The notes beneath the pieces were generated by a model, which had not been told where the DNA came from, did not search any database, and saw only the letters and a list, made by a program, of their open reading frames with translations. This document shows, piece after piece, positions 50,929 to 58,055 of a stretch of 64,000 nucleotides of DNA. Location: positions 248,001 through 312,000 of the forward strand of contig NZ_JACVBX010000005.1 of NCBI RefSeq assembly GCF_014852585.1. The letters run 5' to 3'. Both the position numbers and the translations under genes were made by a program. Positions within the stretch are counted from its first letter, which is position 1. Every line of letters starts with the position of its first letter. Origin of the DNA: Pseudomonas sp. PDM18. Lineage in GTDB: Bacteria; Pseudomonadota; Gammaproteobacteria; Pseudomonadales; Pseudomonadaceae.

Positions 50929-50955
50929 GGCGCCGGCCTCGTGCCGGCGCCTTTT
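50929..50955 (+). terminator. Terminator after the chemoreceptor gene
   Basis: GGCGCCGGC (50929-50937), loop CTCGT, GCCGGCGCC (50943-50951), then TTTT: a perfect 9-bp stem 12 bp after the stop. Confidence 0.92.
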
Positions 50956-50959
50956 CCCC

Positions 50960-51365
50960 AGAGTTACCCACAGATTTTCCAAGCGAAGCGGCGGGCTTTT
51001 CGCTATGCCTGGCGGGTGATGACGACCGATCAGCGCACGAGGTGTCTCGCCAGCGAGACACCTTGCCCACAAGTTGCCCACAGATTGTCCAGAGAGTTGC
51101 CCCCACCCCTCCGGACGCCGCCCGCGAATCCGTCAACAAGCCCGAGCCCAGGCCCTGCAAGCCCTGCATCAATCCAATGAATAATTCACCGAGTGGTCAG
51201 AAGTGGCGTCTGACGACATTCAGGGGGAGTTTCACCCACACCTTTTCCACAGCTTGTTCATATTTTGCTCAACAGGCCTGACAGCAATTGATCAAAAAAT
51301 AAGCGAAGCGCTGAAGACTGCGAAGTACGTGGGCAGCAGAGGTCCTGCCACAGGTTATCCACAGG
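50960..51365. other. Non-coding region with clustered DnaA-box-like motifs
   Basis: About 400 bp without a gene. DnaA-box-like 9-mers on the plus strand: TTACCCACA (50964-50972), TTGCCCACA (51063-51071 and 51074-51082), TTGTCCAGA (51085-51093), TCACCCACA (51232-51240), TTTTCCACA (51243-51251) and a perfect TTATCCACA (51355-51363). An AT-rich stretch follows the sixth box (51253-51305). Several boxes are spaced exactly 11 bp apart. DnaA binding is inferred from the motif only. Confidence 0.6.
51040..51063. repeat. 24-bp inverted repeat next to the DnaA-box-like array
   Basis: AGGTGTCTCGC (51040-51050), CA, GCGAGACACCT (51053-51063): 11-bp arms with no mismatch. The right arm runs directly into the first of the phased TTGCCCACA motifs. 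Confidence 0.9.
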
Positions 51366-51392
51366 CGGTTCCACGGTGTTTGGGGAGAAGAA

Positions 51393-51983
51393 TCAGGCGT
51401 CCAGCAACTGCGCCCGCACGCGACCACGGCTGAGGTCGCCCAGCAGCTTCTGTAGCGGCTCGACCTGGGTGGTCGGCAGGTTCAGCGTCATGCGCACGCC
51501 TTGCGCGCCAAAGGCTTCGTCTTCGACGCTGGCGCCGAGCGCCAGCACTCGCACCTTGAACAGCGCGTGCTCGGCGAAGCTGCAGTCGAATGCCAGGCGG
51601 CGGCTGGGCACCAGTTCGATGCGTTCGGCGTCCTGCAGGCACTTCGCCGCGCAGCCGCCATAGGCGCGGGCCAGGCCGCCGGTGCCGAGCTTGATGCCAC
51701 CGAACCAGCGACTGACCACAACCACCACGCGGTCCATGTCCTGCCCCTCGATGGCGACCAGCATAGGCCGGCCGGCGGTGCCGCCGGGCTCGCCGTCGTC
51801 GCTGAAGCGGTACTGGTTGCCCAGCTTCCAGGCCCAGCAGTTGTGCCCGGCGCTGGGGTCCCGGTGGGCGGCGAGGAAGGCCTGGGCCTCGGCCTCGCTG
51901 GCAATGGGTGCGGCGACGCAGTGGAAGCGGCTCTTGCGGATGTCTTCGTGGTAAACCGCGGGGCCGGCGAGGGTGAAACTCAT
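51393..51983 (-). CDS. YigZ/IMPACT family protein
   Basis: A 196-residue protein of the YigZ (UPF0029/IMPACT) family. The N-terminal domain has the conserved HNCWAWKLG and FSDDGEPGGTAGRPML motifs and GIKLGTGGLARAYG; a short DUF1949-like domain closes the C-terminus. Members are linked to translation or RNA functions but the activity is not settled. The start overlaps the stop of the TetR gene (ATGA), which fixes the ATG at 51983 and indicates coupling. Confidence 0.88.
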   Translation of the reverse strand: MSFTLAGPAVYHEDIRKSRFHCVAAPIASEAEAQAFLAAHRDPSAGHNCWAWKLGNQYRFSDDGEPGGTAGRPMLVAIEGQDMDRVVVVVSRWFGGIKLGTGGLARAYGGCAAKCLQDAERIELVPSRRLAFDCSFAEHALFKVRVLALGASVEDEAFGAQGVRMTLNLPTTQVEPLQKLLGDLSRGRVRAQLLDA

Positions 51984-52651
51984 GCCGAGGCTGGCGGCGG
52001 CGTCAGCCCGCAACCCTTGAGGATGATGCGGATCAGGTTGTCGCTGGCATCGCTGAAGTCCTGCCTGGACATTCGCTTGCGGCCGGTGACGAAGCCGATC
52101 TGGGTGGCGAAGTCGGCGTAGTGCTGGGTGCTGCTCCAGATCAGGAAGATCAGGTTCACCGGGTCCACCGCGTCCATCTTGCCGGCGTCGATCCAGGCCT
52201 GAAACACCGCGGCGCGGCCGGCGAACCAGGCGCGGTAATCCTGGCTGAAGTGCTCGGACAGGCATTCGCCGCCACTGATAATCTCCATGGCGAACACCCG
52301 GGAGGCCCGCGGGTAACGGCGGGAGAATTCCATCTTGGCGCGAATGTAGGTGGCCAGCGCAACGGCCGGATCATCGTCCACGGTCAGGTGGTTGAAGGTG
52401 CTGTCCCACAGCTCGAGGATGTTGCTCAGCACCGCCACATACAGCCCCAGCTTGTTGCTGAAGTAGTAATGCAGGTTGGCCTTGGGCAGGCCGACGCGCT
52501 GGGCGATGGTGTTCATGCTGGTGCCCTTGAAGCCGTGGCGGGCGAACTCCTCCTCGGCGGCGGCGAGGATGGCTTCCTCGTTCTTCTGGCGAATGCGGCC
52601 GGCGGGCTTTTCGCCGTGGGGCGCGGTATGGGCGGGTACCTGGAGGGTCAT
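51980..52651 (-). CDS. TetR-family regulator, RutR-like
   Basis: A 223-residue repressor. The N-terminal HTH (about 25-72) reads ILAAAEEEFARHGFKGTSMN...VGLPKANLHYYFSNK; the C-terminal domain (IWSSTQHYADFATQIGF) resembles the RutR/YcdC type that senses pyrimidines. In P. aeruginosa a similar regulator is encoded close to xdhABC (from memory), as it is here. It is cotranscribed with the YigZ gene. RutR-like half-sites TGACCA/TGGTCA were noticed upstream of the Tsx-like gene and xdhA, but regulation of these is an inference. Confidence 0.85.
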   Translation of the reverse strand: MTLQVPAHTAPHGEKPAGRIRQKNEEAILAAAEEEFARHGFKGTSMNTIAQRVGLPKANLHYYFSNKLGLYVAVLSNILELWDSTFNHLTVDDDPAVALATYIRAKMEFSRRYPRASRVFAMEIISGGECLSEHFSQDYRAWFAGRAAVFQAWIDAGKMDAVDPVNLIFLIWSSTQHYADFATQIGFVTGRKRMSRQDFSDASDNLIRIILKGCGLTPPPASA

Positions 52652-52727
52652 GCGGGATGTCCGTGCATTGAGCGGGGGCGCTGCATGGATAACCCAGGCG
52701 GGTAGCGGGATTCAAGCGCGATGCGTG

Positions 52728-52772
52728 AAAAATGGCAGGAACCGGCTCCCTCACGGAGGCCGGTTCCTGCCA
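52728..52772 (-). terminator. Terminator of the Gly/Ala-rich protein gene
   Basis: TGGCAGGAACCGGC (52733-52746) and GCCGGTTCCTGCCA (52759-52772) form a 14-bp stem. On the minus strand it is followed by five T (52732-52728). Confidence 0.92.
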
Positions 52773-52809
52773 TCGGCGGTAACGTCCCGGCGCCGGCCGG
52801 GCGTCAACG

Positions 52810-53193
52810 TCAGCGAGTGGTGCCGGTGGTGCCGGAAGTGCTGTGGTGACCACCACCGCCATGGTTGCCAACGGCCGCGCCAACGGCAACCACCGCAGCA
52901 CCGATACCCACGGCTGCGCCGACGGTGAGCGAACCCACCAGCGGCGTGGCCAGGCCCAACGATGCGCCAGCGGCCGGAACGGCAGCGGCAGCAGCGCCAC
53001 CACCCACAGCGGCAGCATCGGTATTGGTGCCCGTTTCAGCCACGGCGGGCTTGAGAATCGGGCGCATCTCGGTGCTCTGGTAGAAGCCCTGCTTGTGCCG
53101 GTAGCTCTCCAGCGGCTGGATCGCGCCGGGCTCCGCCGCCAGCACCGGGGTGCAAATACTCGCGACGACGGCCGCGATCAACAGTTTCTTCAT
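52810..53193 (-). CDS. Small exported Gly/Ala-rich protein
   Basis: A 127-residue protein with a signal peptide (MKKLLIAAVVASICTPVLA). After a polar stretch (about 20-55) the sequence becomes Ala/Gly/Val rich with a hydrophobic glycine-zipper-like segment (LTVGAAVGIGAAVVAVGAAV) and ends in GNHGGGGHHSTSGTTGTTR. Low complexity makes homology weak. A good ribosome-binding site (AAGGAG) and a dedicated terminator support a real gene. Function unknown; glycine-zipper proteins can insert in or associate with membranes. Confidence 0.7.
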   Translation of the reverse strand: MKKLLIAAVVASICTPVLAAEPGAIQPLESYRHKQGFYQSTEMRPILKPAVAETGTNTDAAAVGGGAAAAAVPAAGASLGLATPLVGSLTVGAAVGIGAAVVAVGAAVGNHGGGGHHSTSGTTGTTR

Positions 53194-53350
53194 GGCTCAC
53201 ATCTCCTTGGTGAAGCTAAAGAGATGCAACGCTAGTGCCTCGCTCCCGCGAGACCAATTGGCCGGGGACCGGGTCAAGTGTCAGCCATTTCTGAAAGTCT
53301 TGCGGGAAAAACAGAGGGAAGCGAATCAGGCGAAGACCGCGGGAAAGAAC

Positions 53351-53371
53351 AACCCCGCCAGGCGGCGGGGT
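53351..53371 (-). terminator. Terminator of the Tsx-like channel gene
   Basis: AACCCCGCC-AGGC-GGCGGGGT forms an 8-bp stem; on the minus strand it is followed by TTGTTCTTT. Confidence 0.8.
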
Positions 53372-53382
53372 CGTCGGGAACA

Positions 53383-54219
53383 TCAGAAGTGGTACTTGAC
53401 CAGCGCGCTGACGGTGTTCTGGTCGGTGGTGAAGTACTGCGAATCCTTGATGCCGTACTTGTCGGACCAGTAGTCGTACTCGATACCCACATACAGGTGC
53501 TTGGCTTCGTAGCCCAGGGACTTGCCCAGGTCGTACTTCAGCTGCGGGTTGAAGTGCAGGTTGGCGTGGTAGTCCGACTGGTTGCGGTGGCTGGAGCTGG
53601 CGTCCTTGTTGTTGACGACCCAGTCCATGAAGCCATCGAACAGAATGTCGGAATTACCCACCGGGAAAGTCATGGCCCAGGCCGGAGTGATCTGCCAGGC
53701 GCCGGACGGCACGCGGTTGCCGTCGGGCTTGCGGTAGTAGAAGTTCAGCTGGAAGTAATCGAAGCCCGGCAGCGCCAGGTCGAAGCCCGGACCGACCAGG
53801 TAGGACTCGACGTCGCCTTCGCCGAATTCGTAGGTGGTCGCCAGCAGCACGTCCTTGACCGGGCCGAAGGACAGATCGGTGCCGGTGATCTTGCCGAACG
53901 ACAGGCGCGGGCTGAACTCACCGTAGTAGGTGTTCTTGCCGTTGGTGGCGCTTTCCTTGCCGTTGTAGTTGATCTGGTCGACGAAGAACCAGATGTCGCC
54001 CCAGGTCCAGGCGCTCGCGCTCTCGAAGGTGAAGGTCTGCTGGATCGGCGGGTCTACCTTGAAGTTCTTGCCCCACAGGTAGGTCAGGCTTTCGTTGTGC
54101 CAGATCAGCGGGCCGTCGTTGGAAGCCGGCGCCGGTGTCAGGTCTTCACCGCCAGCCATGGCCTGCCCGGCCGCGAGCAGCCCGCCGGCGAGCAGCAGGG
54201 ATGCGAGAGTGCGAGTCAT
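53383..54219 (-). CDS. Tsx-like outer-membrane nucleoside channel
   Basis: A 278-residue outer-membrane beta-barrel of the Tsx/OmpK family. A signal peptide (cleavage after AMAG, about 22-23), many alternating amphipathic strands with aromatic girdles, and the C-terminal phenylalanine (VKYHF) required for barrel assembly are visible. Tsx proteins pass nucleosides. Location beside purine-oxidation genes agrees with purine or nucleoside uptake. It has its own terminator, and two palindromic motifs lie 90-120 bp upstream. Confidence 0.82.
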   Translation of the reverse strand: MTRTLASLLLAGGLLAAGQAMAGGEDLTPAPASNDGPLIWHNESLTYLWGKNFKVDPPIQQTFTFESASAWTWGDIWFFVDQINYNGKESATNGKNTYYGEFSPRLSFGKITGTDLSFGPVKDVLLATTYEFGEGDVESYLVGPGFDLALPGFDYFQLNFYYRKPDGNRVPSGAWQITPAWAMTFPVGNSDILFDGFMDWVVNNKDASSSHRNQSDYHANLHFNPQLKYDLGKSLGYEAKHLYVGIEYDYWSDKYGIKDSQYFTTDQNTVSALVKYHF

Positions 54220-54307
54220 GCGTTGCTCCTAATCAGTGCAGTCGTGTTGCGTTTTTTAATTGTCGGTGGAACCTGTCCGGTCGGTCAGGCCTGGCGAGGA
54301 AAAGCAA

Positions 54308-54337
54308 GATTGGCGCCAATCCTGACCAGATGTTCCA
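54308..54337. promoter_or_regulatory. Candidate operator upstream of the Tsx-like gene
   Basis: The palindrome GATTGGCGCCAATC is directly followed by CTGACCAGATGTTCCA, which matches the RutR consensus TTGACCANNTGGTCAA at 11 of 14 fixed positions. Both lie about 90-120 bp upstream of the Tsx-like start. The binding protein is a guess. Confidence 0.4.
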
Positions 54338-54468
54338 CTTTTATGACGAACCCCTTCAGGTCCGCTCCTTTGGCAGGGAAGACGCAGGTGCACGGGACGG
54401 GCCATTTCCTGACTCACAGGACAACTTCGCCTGATTGGAGGGCATCGGCCCCAACAGGAGGCACCGCA

Positions 54469-54516
54469 ATGGCGATCGCCGACCAGAAGATTGGATACAT
54501 GACCTCTTTGTGTTGA
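54469..54516 (+). CDS. Micro-ORF, 15 residues, possible leader peptide
   Basis: ATG preceded by AGGAGG at 7 nt spacing encodes MAIADQKIGYMTSLC and stops. The ribosome-binding site is the best in this intergenic region, but the reading frame is too short to test by codon bias. It could be a leader peptide, a gene remnant or chance. Confidence 0.3.
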   Translation: MAIADQKIGYMTSLC

Positions 54517-54797
54517 AACGAATCAACGCAGATTCTGTATACAACTATCTTGTGGGAAATCTACACAACAGCCGTCGGAACACACCACGCGTTTTTCCGG
54601 GCGCGGATGATGCCAGACAAGGGCCTTCACCACACCTGCCAAAGTGCCTCGGACCGCCCGGCGGTCGGTCTGTCGGATGCCTGCTTCATGGCTCGAACGC
54701 CGCCGTTCGGGTCGGCAACAGCTCTGATCCGGCTTGAGGCAGACGGAGCAGCCTGCCAGACTCTGATTCTCCAGCGATACTTTCCAAAGTTATAGCG

Positions 54798-55589
54798 ATG
54801 AAAGTACAAGCTCCCGAACTGCAACGCCTTATCCCGGTGCTCGATCGCCTGCCGCGACCGGTCTATGCGCGCGCCGAGCGGTTGCGCGCGGGTTCGTGGA
54901 CCAGCAAGCACCATCACGCCTGGGTGCAGCTGTCCTACGCCATCACCGGGGTGCTGGGTGTACACACGGCCGAAGGCAGCTTCTTCGCACCACCGCAGCG
55001 GGCGATCTGGATTCCAGCCTTCCTCGACCATGAAGTGGTGACCTCGACTCAGGCGGAAATGCGCAGCCTGTACATCCGCGACGACGCCTGCCGATGGGCG
55101 CCCGACCGCTGCCGGGTGCTGGAGGTGACGCCGCTGGCGCGCGAGCTGATCAAGAGCTTCTGCGAGATGCCGGTGGATTATCCACAGGGCGACAGCGCCG
55201 AATCACGGCTGGTGGAAGTGCTGCTGGACCAACTGCGCGATCTGCCGGAGGTCGCCTTCTCCCTGCCGATGCCGCAGGAGGGCCGGCTGCTGCAGTTGTG
55301 CCAGACACTGATCGACCACCCTACCGACAGCCATACCCTGGGCGACTGGGCGCAGCGCATCGGCACCTCGGAGAAGACCTTGTCGCGGCTGTTCCAGCGC
55401 GAGACCGGCATGACCTTCCGCCTGTGGCGCCAGCGCCAGCGCCTGCTCGCCTCCCTCGGTTCACTCGAGGCCGGCGACAGCGTGACGGCGGCGGCGCTGG
55501 ATTGCGGGTATGACTCGACCTCGGCATACATCGCGTCGTTCAAGGGGTTGTTCGGGTTTACGCCGGGAGATCTCTTCCGCCAGCGGTAG
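54798..55589 (+). CDS. AraC-family regulator with N-terminal cupin
   Basis: A 263-residue regulator: cupin-like sensor domain (about 20-110, HHHAWVQLSYAITGVLGV) and a C-terminal double-HTH AraC domain (about 160-260, GTSEKTLSRLFQRETGMTF and AALDCGYDSTSAYIASFKGLFGFTP). The organisation is that of the NimR/YeaM subgroup, which usually control adjacent exporter genes. The nearest transporter is the MHS gene 350 bp downstream across a REP pair. Inducer unknown. Confidence 0.87.
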   Translation: MKVQAPELQRLIPVLDRLPRPVYARAERLRAGSWTSKHHHAWVQLSYAITGVLGVHTAEGSFFAPPQRAIWIPAFLDHEVVTSTQAEMRSLYIRDDACRWAPDRCRVLEVTPLARELIKSFCEMPVDYPQGDSAESRLVEVLLDQLRDLPEVAFSLPMPQEGRLLQLCQTLIDHPTDSHTLGDWAQRIGTSEKTLSRLFQRETGMTFRLWRQRQRLLASLGSLEAGDSVTAAALDCGYDSTSAYIASFKGLFGFTPGDLFRQR

Positions 55590-55622
55590 ACCGTGCGGGC
55601 ACAAGCCACGCCGAGGCGCCTT

Positions 55623-55718
55623 TTGTAGGAGCGAGCTTGCTCGCGAACCGCCCAACGCCGGTGCAACCGGGAAATTCGTTCGCGAGCAAGAGCTAGGCGC
55701 CCCCCTCGTTCCTACAGG
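55623..55718. repeat. REP pair (BIME, family A) with altered right copy
   Basis: The left REP TTGTAGGAGCGAGCTTGCTC is intact. The right inverted copy begins TTCGCGAGCAAG, then carries an insertion-like AGCTAGGCGCCCCC before CTCGTTCCTACAG. The rest of 55590-55939 shows only the MHS leader and no gene. Confidence 0.85.
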
Positions 55719-55939
55719 CAGCCCAGCAATCGGCGGATTTCCGCTCAACACCCACCACAATCGGCGCCGCTTCGCCTGCCGGCGTCTCTCTCAAAATGGC
55801 TAAAACCCTTCTGCCACGTGGCTTTCGAGCCTTGGCACGTTGCCTGCTATCGCCTCGACACTGCGCCGCCCTCGCGGCGCGCCGGCGTGCTGTTCCGCAG
55901 TCCGTACGCCTGACGACAACAACGACAAGAGGAATACCC

Positions 55940-57247
55940 ATGGATAGCGCAAGCGCCGTCTCCGCTTCTGCCGCACCCCGCACGACTTCCCAGCGCATCA
56001 AGTCGATTTTCAGTGGTTCGGTCGGCAACCTGGTCGAGTGGTACGACTGGTACGTCTACGCCGCCTTCTCGCTGTACTTCGCCAAGGCGTTCTTTCCCCA
56101 GGGCGACATGACCGCCCAGTTGCTGAACACCGCCGCAATCTTCGCCGTGGGCTTCCTGATGCGCCCGATCGGCGGCTGGCTGATGGGTATCTATGCCGAC
56201 CGCAAGGGCCGCAAGGCGGCGCTGCTGGCCTCGGTCCTGCTGATGTGCTTCGGCTCACTGATCATCGCCCTGACCCCCAGCTATGAAGCCATCGGCGTCG
56301 GCGCCCCCATCCTGCTGGTGCTCGCGCGCCTGCTGCAGGGCCTGTCGGTCGGCGGCGAATACGGCACTTCCGCTACCTACCTGAGTGAGATGGCCAACAA
56401 GGAGCAACGCGGCTTCTTCTCCAGCTTCCAGTACGTGACCCTGATCTCCGGCCAGCTCATCGCCCTGGCGGTGCTGATCGTGCTGCAGCAGACCCTGACC
56501 ACCGAGCAGCTGGAAAGCTGGGGCTGGCGTGTGCCGTTCTTCATTGGCGCGCTGTGCGCGGTCGTCGCCATGTTCCTGCGTCGCGGCATGGAAGAGACCG
56601 AGTCCTTCACCACCAAGAAGGAAGAGCCCAAGGAAAGCCTGATGCGCTCGCTGATGCGCCATCCCAAGGAAGTCCTGACCGTGGTCGGCCTGACCATGGG
56701 CGGCACACTGGCCTTCTACACCTACACCACCTACATGCAGAAGTACCTGGTGAACACGGTGGGGATGAGCAAGAACGACTCCACCATGATTTCAGCGGCC
56801 ACGCTGTTCCTGTTCATGCTGCTGCAACCCCTGGTCGGCGCGCTGTCGGACAAGATCGGCCGTCGCCCGATCCTGATCGCCTTCGGCGTGCTGGGCACGA
56901 TCTTCACCTACCCGATCCTCAGCACCCTGCACACCATCGATACCTGGTGGGGCGCGTTCTTCCTGATCATGGCCGCGCTGATCATCGTCAGCGGCTACAC
57001 CTCGATCAACGCCGTGGTGAAGGCCGAGCTGTTCCCCACCGAGATCCGCGCCCTGGGCGTAGGCCTGCCGTACGCGCTGACCGTGTCCATCTTCGGCGGC
57101 ACCGCCGAGTACGTGGCGCTGTGGTTCAAGAGCATCGGCATGGAGAGCGGCTTCTACTGGTACGTCACCGCGTGCATCGCCTGCTCGCTGCTGGTGTACG
57201 TGACCATGAAGGACACCCAGAAGCACTCGAAGATCACCACCGACTGA
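55940..57247 (+). CDS. MFS transporter, MHS family, KgtP-like
   Basis: A 435-residue, 12-helix symporter with the MHS signature GNLVEWYDWYVYAAFSLYFA and GIYADRKGRKAAL. It is clearly paralogous to the protein at 9958-11262, sharing long identical segments such as the [12 protein letters not shown] region, and probably imports alpha-ketoglutarate or a similar dicarboxylate. The ATG at 55940 has AAGAGGA upstream; the open frame to 55796 lacks family similarity. Two hairpins follow. Confidence 0.87.
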   Translation: MDSASAVSASAAPRTTSQRIKSIFSGSVGNLVEWYDWYVYAAFSLYFAKAFFPQGDMTAQLLNTAAIFAVGFLMRPIGGWLMGIYADRKGRKAALLASVLLMCFGSLIIALTPSYEAIGVGAPILLVLARLLQGLSVGGEYGTSATYLSEMANKEQRGFFSSFQYVTLISGQLIALAVLIVLQQTLTTEQLESWGWRVPFFIGALCAVVAMFLRRGMEETESFTTKKEEPKESLMRSLMRHPKEVLTVVGLTMGGTLAFYTYTTYMQKYLVNTVGMSKNDSTMISAATLFLFMLLQPLVGALSDKIGRRPILIAFGVLGTIFTYPILSTLHTIDTWWGAFFLIMAALIIVSGYTSINAVVKAELFPTEIRALGVGLPYALTVSIFGGTAEYVALWFKSIGMESGFYWYVTACIACSLLVYVTMKDTQKHSKITTD

Positions 57248-57264
57248 TTGGGCTGCTTGCCCAG

Positions 57265-57293
57265 GCCCCGCCGCACACTCTGCGGGGCTTTTT
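57265..57293 (+). terminator. Terminator of the MHS transporter gene
   Basis: GCCCCGC (57265-57271) and GCGGGGC (57282-57288) followed by TTTTT. Confidence 0.9.
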
Positions 57294-57297
57294 ATCC

Positions 57298-57325
57298 ACA
57301 AGGCCCGGCAGATGCCGGGCCTTGT
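57298..57325. repeat. Second perfect hairpin after the MHS gene
   Basis: ACAAGGCCCGGC-AGAT-GCCGGGCCTTGT: 12-bp arms directly after the terminator. It has no T-run and may be a back-up or minus-strand structure. A degenerate family B repeat follows at 57366-57399 (GGCGTATAACCG...CGGTTGTGCGCC). Confidence 0.8.
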
Positions 57326-57437
57326 CGCTTCAGGCGATAGACGGTTCGCCACCAGGCAGAGAAGTGTCGGCGTATAACCGCGAACGGTTGTGCGCCTACG
57401 TTATGCTCGCCATCATCTTCTGCGTTGAAACCTGTCC

Positions 57438-58055
57438 ATGAAGCAGATTCCTCAAGGCCCGCTACAGGCCCGCGAGCTGCGCGGCGCTCACAGCGGCCCC
57501 TTCGATCTCGACCTGCCTCCCGGCTGCTGCACAGTGCTCAGCGGGCCCTCGGGCATCGGCAAGAGCCTTCTGCTGCGCATGCTCGCCGACCTCGACCCGA
57601 ACCAGGGCCGCGTCAGCCTTGCCGGGATCAGCCGCGAAAGCGTGCCAGCCTCCAGCTGGCGGCGCCTGGTGACCTACCTGGCAGCCGAGTCCGGCTGGTG
57701 GGAGGACGACGTCGCCGCGCACTTCACCGACCTCGATGCCGCGCGCCCGTTGCTGCCACAGGTGAACCTCGACCCGGCGCTTCTGCACGCCCAGGTCCTG
57801 CAACTCTCCACCGGCGAACGCCAGCGCCTGGCATTGCTCCGGGCAGTCGTACAGAACCCTCGCTTTCTGCTCCTGGACGAACCGACGGCGGCGCTCGATC
57901 CAGCCAGCCGCGACGGCGTCGAACAACTGCTCAAGCGCCTGCAGGCGCAAGGCACGGGTCTTTTGCTGGTGAGCCACGATCCCGAACAGGCTCGGCGCCT
58001 GGCGGATGCGCGGCTACAGCTGGACAGCCAGGGCCTACGCGAGGTCGCCCAATGA
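57438..58055 (+). CDS. fetA: FetA-like ABC ATPase
   Basis: A 205-residue ABC ATPase of the FetA/YbbL type: Walker A GPSGIGKS (about 36-43), signature LSTGERQRLALLRA, Walker B FLLLDEPTAALDP, and switch VSHDPEQA. With FetB it forms a small exporter linked in E. coli to iron homeostasis and peroxide resistance. Its stop overlaps the fetB start (ATGA), so the two are coupled. Confidence 0.85.
   Translation: MKQIPQGPLQARELRGAHSGPFDLDLPPGCCTVLSGPSGIGKSLLLRMLADLDPNQGRVSLAGISRESVPASSWRRLVTYLAAESGWWEDDVAAHFTDLDAARPLLPQVNLDPALLHAQVLQLSTGERQRLALLRAVVQNPRFLLLDEPTAALDPASRDGVEQLLKRLQAQGTGLLLVSHDPEQARRLADARLQLDSQGLREVAQ

Larger units (their letters stand above)
54220..54797. other. Intergenic region upstream of the Tsx-like and AraC genes
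   Basis: 578 bp between divergent genes. It contains the perfect 14-bp palindrome GATTGGCGCCAATC (54308-54321), a RutR-like site CTGACCA-GA-TGTTCCA (54322-54337), and a 15-codon micro-ORF at 54469-54516. Nothing else was recognised. Confidence 0.5.

Noticed and set aside
50960-51365. Calling this region the chromosomal oriC
   Set aside because: Pseudomonas oriC lies between rpmH and dnaA; neither gene is here. Only DnaA-like motifs are visible, so the region is reported as a DnaA-box cluster, not as an origin.
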